Assembly: GCA_039198685.1 (NCBI GenBank)
Contig: JBCCTK010000078.1
Span: 1 to 15,420, forward strand
Direction: 5' to 3'
DNA from: UBA5336 sp039198685
Lineage (GTDB): Bacteria > Pseudomonadota > Alphaproteobacteria > Caulobacterales > Hyphomonadaceae
Length of the DNA: 15,420 bases
The notes below the pieces were generated by a model. That model saw only the letters and a program-made list of their open reading frames with translations. It was not told the DNA's origin and ran no database searches. Positions within the stretch are counted from its first letter, which is position 1; each line of letters opens with the position of its first letter. Positions 5,717 to 12,672 of this stretch are shown here, piece by piece. The position numbers were made by a program, and so were the translations under genes.

Positions 5717-6705
5717 TGGAAAACAGTCTTGACGATGTAGTGCAGCGATTCCGTGCTGCTGCGGAGCCGACAAGGCTGCGTATACTGGCCCTTCTTTCCC
5801 ATGGAGACCTGGCCGTTGGAGAGATGGTTAATGTCCTCGGCTTGAGCCAGCCACGTTTGTCTCACCAGTTGAAGATCCTCGCCAATGCCGGCCTTGTAAG
5901 CCGACTGCCTGAAGGATCCTGGGTCTTCTACAGAGCTGCGCGGCGCGGGGCCTGCGCTGAGGTCATTCAGCTCGCACTCGCCCAAGCCGATTTGTCGAGG
6001 GGAGACTTTGCCCGCGACGCAAACCAGTTATCGGCAATCCAGTCTCGGCGGGCATCCGATGCGGCACGCTACTTCGATTCTATGGCAGAGACATGGGACA
6101 CCGTGCGCGGTCTTCATTTTTCGAACCAGGCAATTGAAGACGCGCTTCTTGCTGCCGTGGGGCCGGGCCCGTTCCGGCAAGCCATAGATGTTGGAACCGG
6201 GACGGGTCGCATCTTAACCCTTCTATCGCCGAGGGCAGACCGCGTGGAAGGGTTGGATTTAAGTCATCAAATGTTGACCGTGGCACGCGATAATCTTCAA
6301 AGACAAGGGACAACCAATGCGTCCGTTCGCTATGGCGATGCCTGTGCGATGCCGTTTGAAGATGGCGCAGCGGACCTCATGGTTTTGCATCAACTGCTGC
6401 ACTTTATAGACCAGCCGGACCGCGTGCTTCAGGAAGTGCGCCGTGTTTTAGCGCCCGGCGGCACACTCGCGATCGTGGACTTCGCCCCCCACACTGTTGA
6501 GTTTCTGCGCAGCGAACATGGCCATCGCCGCCTCGGCATTGCAGATTCGGCACTTGCCGAATGGGCCGCTGGCACCGGAATGGTGCCCGAGCCCGTTCGC
6601 CGGTTTAACCCCCCCGATGACCGACCCAATGGACTGGCCGTTTGCATATGGATTGCCCAGGCCCCCGGCGCCGTGACCGCCTTGGCCAAGGAGGCCGCCG
6701 CATGA
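5716..6705 (+). CDS. ArsR-family regulator fused to a SAM-dependent methyltransferase domain
   Basis: The 329-residue protein has two domains. Residues about 5-95 form an ArsR-type winged helix: FRAAAEPTRLRILALLSHG (12-30), the recognition helix region SQPRLSHQLKILANAGLV (44-61) and the wing SWVFYRA. Residues about 118-260 form a class I methyltransferase with the SAM motif IDVGTGTGRIL (157-167), acidic Asp181 at the end of the second strand, GDACAMPFEDGAADL (207-221) and LAPGGTLAIVDF (245-256). No metal-binding Cys pair of the arsenic type is seen in the helix region, which fits a metabolite sensor rather than a metal sensor. ArsR-type regulators of the SAM cycle are known in proteobacteria, and position before metF and metH supports that role. 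The start at 5716 leaves the operator outside the gene; ATG 5686 or TTG 5665 are open alternatives, none with a good ribosome-binding site. The stop overlaps the metF start as ATGA. Confidence 0.9.
   Translation: MENSLDDVVQRFRAAAEPTRLRILALLSHGDLAVGEMVNVLGLSQPRLSHQLKILANAGLVSRLPEGSWVFYRAARRGACAEVIQLALAQADLSRGDFARDANQLSAIQSRRASDAARYFDSMAETWDTVRGLHFSNQAIEDALLAAVGPGPFRQAIDVGTGTGRILTLLSPRADRVEGLDLSHQMLTVARDNLQRQGTTNASVRYGDACAMPFEDGAADLMVLHQLLHFIDQPDRVLQEVRRVLAPGGTLAIVDFAPHTVEFLRSEHGHRRLGIADSALAEWAAGTGMVPEPVRRFNPPDDRPNGLAVCIWIAQAPGAVTALAKEAAA
6688..6694 (+). promoter_or_regulatory. Strong ribosome-binding site fixing the metF start
   Basis: AAGGAGG, seven bases before the ATG at 6702, sits within the last codons of the upstream regulator. 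It selects 6702 over the upstream in-frame start at 6642 and indicates translational coupling. Confidence 0.85.
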
Positions 6706-7628
6706 CATCCACAACCCTTTCCATTGCCAGACGCCAGGTTGCCAAGGCGCCGACGGTCTCTTTCGAGTTCTTTCCTCCAAAGAATGAGGCGATGTCGGAA
6801 CGCCTTTGGGAGTGCGTGCGTCGGCTAGAACCCATGGCGCCGAAATTCGTATCGGTGACCTATGGCGCAGGCGGCTCCACGCGCGAGCGTACCCACGATA
6901 CCGTCAGGCGACTTTCCAAGGAGACGCGCCTGACCCCGGCGGCCCACCTCACATGCGTCGATGCCACCCGGCAAGAGGTCCACGACGTTGCTGAGGATTA
7001 CTGGCAAGCGGGTGTGAAGCACATTGTTGCCCTGCGCGGCGACAGCCCCGACGGCATGGGCGAGCCTTTCAAACCACACCCCGGTGGATATGCCAGTTCA
7101 GTGGACCTCGTTGCCGGCTTGCGCGCCCATCGCCCCGACCTCGGCAAGGTATTTGAAGTTTCCGTGGCCTGTTACCCCGAGCAGCATCCCGACAGCACGG
7201 GCTGGGATGGGGACATGGATATCCTGAAAGCCAAGCAGGATGCGGGCGCTGACCGTGCCATCACTCAGTTCTTCTTTGAACCCGAAACGTTTTTCCGCTT
7301 CCGCGACCGCGTGGCTTCGGCCGGGATCACCCTGCCGATTGTGCCCGGCATCATGCTTCAGCCCAATTTCAAAGCACTCACACGCATCGCAAAGCTGTGC
7401 CAGGCCACGCTACCCGACTGGCTTTGCAGCCTGTATGACGGGCTGGAGACAGAGGACGATACGCGTGACCTGATCACGGCCAACGTCGCCGCAGAGCTGT
7501 GCCATTGCCTGGCCGAGCAGGACGTCGACACGTTTCATTTCTATACCTTGAATCGGGCGCAGCTGGCGCTTTCGACCTGCCATTTGCTTGGCTTGAAGCC
7601 TGCTGACGCCCGAAAGGAGGCAGCATAG
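6702..7628 (+). CDS. metF: Methylenetetrahydrofolate reductase
   Basis: MetF reduces 5,10-methylene-tetrahydrofolate to 5-methyl-tetrahydrofolate with FAD, supplying the methyl donor for MetH. The 308 residues form a single TIM-barrel domain of bacterial length. Signatures are VSFEFFPPK (19-27) with the catalytic Glu22, FVSVTYGAGGSTRERT (49-64), AHLTCVD (81-87), IVALRGDSP (108-116) with the FAD-contacting Asp114, ACYPEQHP (156-163), KQDAGADRAITQFFFE (178-193) and FHFYTLNRA (278-286). The start at 6702 overlaps the regulator stop and follows AAGGAGG. The upstream regulator and the downstream methionine synthase genes make the pathway role clear. Nothing is missing from the active site. Confidence 0.97.
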   Translation: MTSTTLSIARRQVAKAPTVSFEFFPPKNEAMSERLWECVRRLEPMAPKFVSVTYGAGGSTRERTHDTVRRLSKETRLTPAAHLTCVDATRQEVHDVAEDYWQAGVKHIVALRGDSPDGMGEPFKPHPGGYASSVDLVAGLRAHRPDLGKVFEVSVACYPEQHPDSTGWDGDMDILKAKQDAGADRAITQFFFEPETFFRFRDRVASAGITLPIVPGIMLQPNFKALTRIAKLCQATLPDWLCSLYDGLETEDDTRDLITANVAAELCHCLAEQDVDTFHFYTLNRAQLALSTCHLLGLKPADARKEAA

Positions 7629-7630
7629 GT

Positions 7631-8659
7631 ATGACAACCACCATGGATCTCCTCGCAGACGTGGCGAGCGAACGAATATTAATCCTCGATGGCGCGATGG
7701 GAACGCAGATCCAGGGTTTCAAATTTGATGAGGACGCCTTCCGCGGAGAGACATTTCGCGACTGGAACCGACCGCTCAAAGGCAATAATGACCTGCTCAA
7801 TCTGACCCAGCCCGATGCAATTCGCGACATCCACGCGCGTTATATCGCGGCTGGTTCTGACATGATAGAAACCAATACATTCAGTGCAACGACCATAGCC
7901 ATGGCTGATTATGCGATGGAAAGCGTTGCCGATGATATCGCTGCCGAAGGCGCGCGACTGGCCCGCGAGGCCGCTGATGCAGTCAGCCGGCCCGTGGCTG
8001 TGCTCGGCACGATCGGACCAACGAACAAGACGTTGTCCTTAAGCCCGGACGTGAACGATCCAGGCTTCCGGGATATCACATTCGAGGACGTCCGTTTGGC
8101 CTATGAAGCCCAGGCGCGGGCGATGGCACCCTATGTCGATGCGCTCCTGATCGAGACCATCTTCGACACGCTGAACGCGAAAGCCGCCATCAAGGCCGTC
8201 ATGGACGCCGATTTGGGACTTCCAATGATTATTTCCGGCACGATCACCGACGCATCTGGCCGCACCCTGTCTGGCCAGACCGCCGAGGCCTTCTGGTATT
8301 CGGTGCGCCATGCCAAACCCTGGGCAGTGGGTCTCAATTGCGCGCTCGGCGCTGAGCTGATGCGGCCCTATATCGCCGCTTTCTCGAAAATCGCGGATAC
8401 GCGCATTATCGCCTATCCCAATGCCGGCTTGCCCAATGCATTCGGCGAGTATGACGAGACCCCTTCCGAAACGGCGGGCTTTCTGGAGGAATGGGCCACC
8501 AGCGGGCTGGTCAACATCCTGGGCGGCTGCTGCGGCACCACGCCGGAATACATCAAGGCCATTGCGCGAGGCGCCAGGGGCAAGGCGCCTCGCGCAATCC
8601 CGTCATCCGCGCCCGTCATGCGCCTCTCCGGCCTGGAACCGTTTGAACTCGTAAGCTGA
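7631..8659 (+). CDS. metH: Methionine synthase, homocysteine-binding subunit (split MetH, N-terminal module)
   Basis: The 342-residue protein is the homocysteine/zinc barrel of cobalamin-dependent methionine synthase as a free polypeptide. Evidence is ILDGAMGTQIQ (18-28), NLTQPDAI (57-64), MIETNTF (78-84), LGTIGPTNKTLSLSPDV (125-141) and LLIETIFDTLNAKAA (172-186). The zinc ligands are Cys237 in GLNCALG and Cys300-Cys301 in GGCCGTTP. It ends with RLSGLEPFELVS, just where full-length MetH passes into the folate module, so the split is at a domain border with nothing lost. AAGGAGG lies ten bases before the start, and the metF stop is two bases upstream. The remaining MetH modules are encoded at 10025-12658, after three other genes. 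The 3' end carries a strong hairpin. A stand-alone S-methyltransferase role (for example with betaine) is less likely given the matching partner downstream. Confidence 0.93.
   Translation: MTTTMDLLADVASERILILDGAMGTQIQGFKFDEDAFRGETFRDWNRPLKGNNDLLNLTQPDAIRDIHARYIAAGSDMIETNTFSATTIAMADYAMESVADDIAAEGARLAREAADAVSRPVAVLGTIGPTNKTLSLSPDVNDPGFRDITFEDVRLAYEAQARAMAPYVDALLIETIFDTLNAKAAIKAVMDADLGLPMIISGTITDASGRTLSGQTAEAFWYSVRHAKPWAVGLNCALGAELMRPYIAAFSKIADTRIIAYPNAGLPNAFGEYDETPSETAGFLEEWATSGLVNILGGCCGTTPEYIKAIARGARGKAPRAIPSSAPVMRLSGLEPFELVS
8561..8598. repeat. Perfect 15-bp inverted repeat inside the metH N-module gene
   Basis: ATTGCGCGAGGCGCC (8561-8575) and GGCGCCTCGCGCAAT (8584-8598) are perfect reverse complements around the loop AGGGGCAA. 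The RNA hairpin would be very stable and lies about 60 bases before the stop codon, in the codons for IARGARGKAPRAI. There is no following U run. It could stabilise or process the mRNA, or reduce readthrough into the downstream genes. Confidence 0.9.
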
Positions 8660-8669
8660 GGAGCTCCAT

Positions 8670-9224
8670 ATGGGAAAGACCTATGACAAGCTCGACGACC
8701 GCCTGACGGCTTTCATTGAGGCGCAAAAGATGTTCTTCGTGGCGACGGCACCGCTGTCAGCCGATGGCCATGTCAATGTCAGTCCCAAGGGCTATGACGC
8801 CTTCCGCGTGATTGATCCACTCACCGTGGCTTATCTCGACACAGGCGGCTCCGGCATTGAGACCCAAGCGCACACGGCAGAGAACGGTCGCATCAGCCTC
8901 ATGTTCTGCGCGTTTGACGGCGCACCCGTGATCTTGCGCCTCTATGGCAAGGCCACGGCTACGCAGTGGGACGAGCCGGGCTTTGACGACCTGCTCGCCT
9001 TGTTCCCGGATTTCAACAAGGCGCGCGCCATCTTCACCATCAGGATCGACCGGATCGCCGACAGCTGCGGCTGGGGCGTACCGCTCTATGCATTCCAGGG
9101 CGACCGGGACAATCTCAGGCGCTACGCTGACAATCCGAACGTCACAGCCGACCAATGGGCCGAGAAATTCCGCAAAAACAACGTCGCGAGCATTGACGGT
9201 CTTCCTGGCATTCGGAGCCAATGA
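8670..9224 (+). CDS. Pyridoxamine 5'-phosphate oxidase-like FMN-binding split-barrel protein
   Basis: The 184-residue protein belongs to the broad pyridoxamine-phosphate oxidase-like (FMN-binding split-barrel) superfamily. The pattern FIEAQKMFFVATAP..ADGHVNVSPKGYDAF (15-45) is the typical first strand pair with the conserved VN.SPKG turn. It is followed by VAYLDTGGSG (53-62), ISLMFCAFDG (75-84) and VILRLYGKAT (87-96). The later segment ADSCGWGVPLYAFQGDRD is seen in a subgroup of uncharacterised members. The C-terminal motifs of true PdxH for pyridoxal phosphate synthesis are not evident, so vitamin B6 synthesis should not be assumed; members may bind FMN, F420 or heme. GGAG lies six bases before the ATG, and the gene follows the metH N-module by ten bases. 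Its co-expression with methionine synthase is the main clue to its role, which is unknown. Confidence 0.85.
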   Translation: MGKTYDKLDDRLTAFIEAQKMFFVATAPLSADGHVNVSPKGYDAFRVIDPLTVAYLDTGGSGIETQAHTAENGRISLMFCAFDGAPVILRLYGKATATQWDEPGFDDLLALFPDFNKARAIFTIRIDRIADSCGWGVPLYAFQGDRDNLRRYADNPNVTADQWAEKFRKNNVASIDGLPGIRSQ

Positions 9225-9230
9225 CGCCCC

Positions 9231-9674
9231 ATGCGCCTGCCACTTGTCTCTTCCGGCGATGCTTTCATTTTCTATGGCCTGCTTAAACAGCACGCGGCTG
9301 GTGCGCCCAGCCATATTAACCTGGAAGAAGCGGGCCGGTTTGAAGCCCCCTGCCAGTTTCGCGGAGACATGTATGATCTTGGCGGCTACCCCGGTGTAGT
9401 GGCCGGAGACACGCTCTGCCAGGGCGTTGTTTGGCGGATTGAAGATGTTTCGATATTGCCTGAACTGGACGCGTTTGAAGACGTTGTACCCGGTAATCCC
9501 GAAGCGTCGCGCTATTGGCGCGAGACGTGGTCAATCCTGGACCAGGCTGGCCATGCCACGGGCGAAATGGCGCAGATTTACGTATACTATGCCGCCCTCG
9601 AAGACTGCCCCCGTATTGCAAATGGCCATTGGCCAGTCAGCATGGGTCGCAGCCGGATAGTAGGAGACGTATGA
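9231..9674 (+). CDS. Gamma-glutamylcyclotransferase-like (AIG2-like) protein
   Basis: The 147-residue protein resembles the GGCT/AIG2 fold. It has a degenerate YG.L entry motif in FIFYGLLKQ (12-20). The segment CQFRGDMYDLGGYPGVVAGD (41-60) follows, matching the family pattern G.LYDLG.YPg....g. It then has VVWRIED (66-72) and LPELDAFEDV (76-85), in which Glu83 is at the place of the catalytic Glu. Family enzymes cleave gamma-glutamyl amino acids or related amides to 5-oxoproline and the free amino acid. Glutathione-related substrates are possible but cannot be assigned. It starts seven bases after the stop of the split-barrel gene, with no strong ribosome-binding site, and its stop overlaps the next start. 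A redundant ATG is not seen upstream in frame. Confidence 0.8.
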   Translation: MRLPLVSSGDAFIFYGLLKQHAAGAPSHINLEEAGRFEAPCQFRGDMYDLGGYPGVVAGDTLCQGVVWRIEDVSILPELDAFEDVVPGNPEASRYWRETWSILDQAGHATGEMAQIYVYYAALEDCPRIANGHWPVSMGRSRIVGDV

Positions 9675-10024
9675 TGACCTATGTTGACGGTTTTGTTCTC
9701 GCTGTGCCAACGGCCAACAAGCAAGCCTATCTCGACCACGCCAAGGACTGCGTGCCGATATTCAAAAAATACGGCGCACTGCGCCTGGTTGAAAATTGGG
9801 GCATAGATGTGCCCGACGGCGAAATGACGTCCTTCCCCCTGGCTGTGAAAGCGGAGAAGGATGAGACCGTGATGTTTTCCTGGATTGTCTGGCCCTCAAA
9901 AGAGGCGCGTGACACCGGCATGGAAGCTCTGATGAAGGACCCGTTCTTCGCCCAGGACATGGACATGCCGTTCGATGGCAAACGCATGATTTTCGGCGGC
10001 TTTGAAACGATTTTGGACGCATAG
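9674..10024 (+). CDS. DUF1428 (YbaA-like) protein
   Basis: The 116-residue protein closely follows the E. coli YbaA pattern: MTYVDGFVLAVP at the start, YGALRLVENWGIDVPDG, AVKAEKDETVMFSWI.WPSKEARD, and FDGKRMIFGGFE at the end. DUF1428 proteins are small alpha-beta dimers of unknown function. Two ATGs stand at 9671 and 9674. The second gives the normal N-terminus and a better distance to GGAG (9663-9666), so it is preferred. Either start overlaps the stop of the preceding gene (ATGATGA). The stop codon is followed immediately by the ATG of the MetH C-terminal gene (TAGATG), so the cassette is tightly coupled to methionine synthase. Confidence 0.9.
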   Translation: MTYVDGFVLAVPTANKQAYLDHAKDCVPIFKKYGALRLVENWGIDVPDGEMTSFPLAVKAEKDETVMFSWIVWPSKEARDTGMEALMKDPFFAQDMDMPFDGKRMIFGGFETILDA

Positions 10025-12658
10025 ATGACCACACCCACCGCCACCTTTGTCAACATTGGCGAGCGCACGAACGTGACCGGCTCGGCGCGATTCAAGAAGC
10101 TCATCCTGGAAGGTGACTATTCAACGGCGGTCGAGGTGGCGCGCCAGCAAGTCGAGAATGGCGCGCAGATTATAGATGTAAACATGGATGAGGGGATGCT
10201 GGACGGCGCTAAGGCGATGGTCACTTTCCTGAATCTCATCGCGGCCGAGCCAGATATTGCCCGCGTGCCCGTCATGGTCGACAGTTCTAAATGGGACGTC
10301 ATCGAAGCTGGCCTTCAATGTGTGCAAGGAAAGGCTGTGGTAAACTCGATTTCCATGAAGGAGGGCGAGGACCAATTCCGCGAGCATGCATACAAATGCT
10401 TATCCTATGGTGCCGCCATTGTTGTCATGGCGTTCGACGAAGTCGGCCAGGCCGACACAGCGCCGCGCAAGATCGAAATTTGCCAGCGCGCTTATCGCAT
10501 TTTGACCGAGGAAGTCGGCTTCCCGCCCGAAGACATCATCTTCGACCCGAACATCTTCGCCGTCGCCACGGGCATCGAGGAACACAATACCTACGCACTG
10601 GATTTCATCGAGGCGACCCGCGAGATCAGAGACACCTGTCCCGGCGCGCATATCTCCGGCGGACTTTCCAACATCTCTTTCAGTTTCCGCGGAAACGAGC
10701 CCGTGCGCCGCGCCATGCACTCGGTATTTCTCTACCACGCCATCCCGGCAGGCATGGATATGGGGATCGTGAATGCCGGCCAGCTCGACATCTATGACGA
10801 GATTGACCCTGAATTGCGCGAGGCCGTCGAAGATGTGATACTCAACCGCCACGACGACGCGACCGAAAATCTCGTGGATCTCGCCGAGAAGTTCCGCGGC
10901 CAAAAGGGCAAGGCCAAGGTCAAGGACACAAAGTGGCGCGAAGGCTCTGTTGAGAAACGCCTGGAACATGCGCTTATCAATGGCATTCTTGACCATATCG
11001 TCGAAGACACCGAAGAGGCTCGCGCGGCCAGAGAACGCCCGCTCCATGTGATCGAAGGCCCTTTGATGGACGGGATGAACATTGTTGGAGACCTGTTTGG
11101 CTCTGGGAAAATGTTCCTGCCCCAAGTTGTGAAATCGGCGCGCGTGATGAAAGCCGCTGTGGCCCATCTCGAACCGTTCATGGAAGAGGAAAAAGAGCGG
11201 CTCGGCCTTGTGGAGCAATCCAATGGCAAAGTCGTGCTCGCCACCGTAAAGGGCGATGTGCACGATATCGGAAAGAACATTGTCGGCGTCGTTCTGGCTT
11301 GCAATGGCTATGATATCATCGACCTGGGGGTCATGGTTCCGGCCGAGAGAATCCTTGAAGCGGCCGTTGAACACAGCGCCGATATGATCGGCCTGTCGGG
11401 TCTGATCACGCCGAGCCTGGACGAGATGGTTTATGTCGCGGCTGAGATGGAACGGCGCGAAATGGATATGCCCTTGCTGATCGGCGGGGCGACCACCAGC
11501 CCGGCCCATACGGCGGTGAAAATCGAGCCTGCCTATGGCCGAGGTCCGATTATCCATGTCACCGATGCGTCCCGCGCTGTTGGGACCGTTAGCGCACTCA
11601 TGAGCGATGAAGAACGCTCGGCCTATTGGGAAGCCGCCAAGGCACGTCATGAAAAGCTGCGCGCAGCACGGGCCGGCGGGCCGCCAACCCCGCGCCTACC
11701 CATTGAAAAAGCGCGTGAAAGGGCATTTCAGCCTGGAGATTCACCCTCAGCACCGCCGCCGAGCTTCACGGGTACACGCACCTTTGATGATTTCGACCTT
11801 GCCGAACTGGCCCGCTATATTGATTGGACGCCATACTTCGCAAGCTGGGATCTGGCCGGGCGGTTCCCGCAAATTCTGGACGATGAAATCATCGGCGCCG
11901 CAGCGACGGACCTCTGGGGCGAAACCCAAGCCATGCTCCAGCGTATCATCGGCGAGCAATGGTTCAAGCCGAAGGCCGTGCTGGGTTTCTGGCCCGCCAC
12001 GCCCGATGGTGACGACATCGCACTTTCAACCGGTGACACGCTCCATACTCTTCGCCAGCAAATGGTGAAGACCAATGAACGTCCGAACTTTGCGTTATCG
12101 GACTTTCTTTCTCCGGCAGGCGATCATATCGGCGCGTTTTGCGTCACCTCAGGTTCCGAAGCGGATGCGATCGCAAAGGCGTTCGAGCGTGCGGGCGATG
12201 ACTACCAGGCAATCATGGTGAAGGCGCTGGCCGATCGGTTTGCCGAGGCGATGGCGGAATATATGCACATGCGCGTGCGACAGGAGCTTTGGGGTTATGC
12301 CGCGGGCGAGGCCTTGGACAATGAGGCGCTGATCCGCGAAACCTATCGCGGCATCCGCCCGGCTCCGGGCTATCCGGCCCAGCCAGATCACACGGAAAAA
12401 GAGACGATATTCAAAATTTTGGATGCCGAGGCGCGGATCGGTGTCTCCCTAACAAGCAGCTTCGCCATGGACCCGGCTCCCTCCGTCTCGGGGTTATACT
12501 TTGCCCATGAAGGGAGTGCCTATTTCGCTGTCGGCCGTATCGAGCGCGACCAGGTCGAAGACTATGCCAAGCGCAAGGACTGGGACATGCGCACCGCCGA
12601 GCGCTGGCTCGCGCCGATCCTGAACTATGATCCCTATGCGCGGGCCGCGGCGGAGTAG
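10025..12658 (+). CDS. metH: Methionine synthase, folate/cobalamin/reactivation subunit (split MetH, C-terminal modules)
   Basis: The 877-residue protein holds the other three MetH modules in normal order. The folate barrel (about 5-300) starts with FVNIGERTNVTGSARFKKL and includes MVDSSKW (84-90), FDPNIFAVATG (173-183) and GGLSNISFSFRG (212-223). The cobalamin part has the helical cap (about 305-395) and then DVHDIGKN (411-418) with the cobalt ligand His413, GLSGLITPSLDEM (456-468) and LLIGGATTS (484-492). The SAM-dependent reactivation module (about 585-870) has RGIRPAPGYPAQPDHTEK (775-792), in which Gln stands where E. coli MetH has Cys. A Pro-rich linker at about 550-582 joins the last two. 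With the 342-residue protein the total is 1219 residues, close to E. coli MetH. The start directly abuts the DUF1428 stop with no good ribosome-binding site, so coupled translation is likely. Confidence 0.96.
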   Translation: MTTPTATFVNIGERTNVTGSARFKKLILEGDYSTAVEVARQQVENGAQIIDVNMDEGMLDGAKAMVTFLNLIAAEPDIARVPVMVDSSKWDVIEAGLQCVQGKAVVNSISMKEGEDQFREHAYKCLSYGAAIVVMAFDEVGQADTAPRKIEICQRAYRILTEEVGFPPEDIIFDPNIFAVATGIEEHNTYALDFIEATREIRDTCPGAHISGGLSNISFSFRGNEPVRRAMHSVFLYHAIPAGMDMGIVNAGQLDIYDEIDPELREAVEDVILNRHDDATENLVDLAEKFRGQKGKAKVKDTKWREGSVEKRLEHALINGILDHIVEDTEEARAARERPLHVIEGPLMDGMNIVGDLFGSGKMFLPQVVKSARVMKAAVAHLEPFMEEEKERLGLVEQSNGKVVLATVKGDVHDIGKNIVGVVLACNGYDIIDLGVMVPAERILEAAVEHSADMIGLSGLITPSLDEMVYVAAEMERREMDMPLLIGGATTSPAHTAVKIEPAYGRGPIIHVTDASRAVGTVSALMSDEERSAYWEAAKARHEKLRAARAGGPPTPRLPIEKARERAFQPGDSPSAPPPSFTGTRTFDDFDLAELARYIDWTPYFASWDLAGRFPQILDDEIIGAAATDLWGETQAMLQRIIGEQWFKPKAVLGFWPATPDGDDIALSTGDTLHTLRQQMVKTNERPNFALSDFLSPAGDHIGAFCVTSGSEADAIAKAFERAGDDYQAIMVKALADRFAEAMAEYMHMRVRQELWGYAAGEALDNEALIRETYRGIRPAPGYPAQPDHTEKETIFKILDAEARIGVSLTSSFAMDPAPSVSGLYFAHEGSAYFAVGRIERDQVEDYAKRKDWDMRTAERWLAPILNYDPYARAAAE

Positions 12659-12672
12659 CCTGGCTAGCGGCC
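12643..12672. repeat. Nested dyads spanning convergent stop codons
   Basis: The stops of the MetH gene (TAG, 12656-12658) and of the opposite membrane protein gene (complement of 12664-12666) are the ends of the odd palindrome TAGCCTGGCTA. Outer arms GGCCGC (12643-12648) and GCGGCC (12667-12672) could pair around it. This may serve as a two-way transcript-end structure, but no T tract is present on either side. Confidence 0.5.

Noticed and set aside
6642..6701. Upstream start for metF
   Set aside because: It would add 20 residues within the end of the regulator gene, while AAGGAGG stands seven bases before 6702 and the family N-terminus begins there.
8670..9224. Naming the split-barrel gene pdxH
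   Set aside because: The conserved C-terminal residues of true pyridoxamine-phosphate oxidase are not seen, and the fold is shared by many proteins with other cofactors.
10400..11650. 416-codon open frame on the minus strand
   Set aside because: It lies entirely antisense to the folate and cobalamin modules of MetH and encodes no recognisable domain. Long antisense frames of this type are common opposite GC-rich genes.
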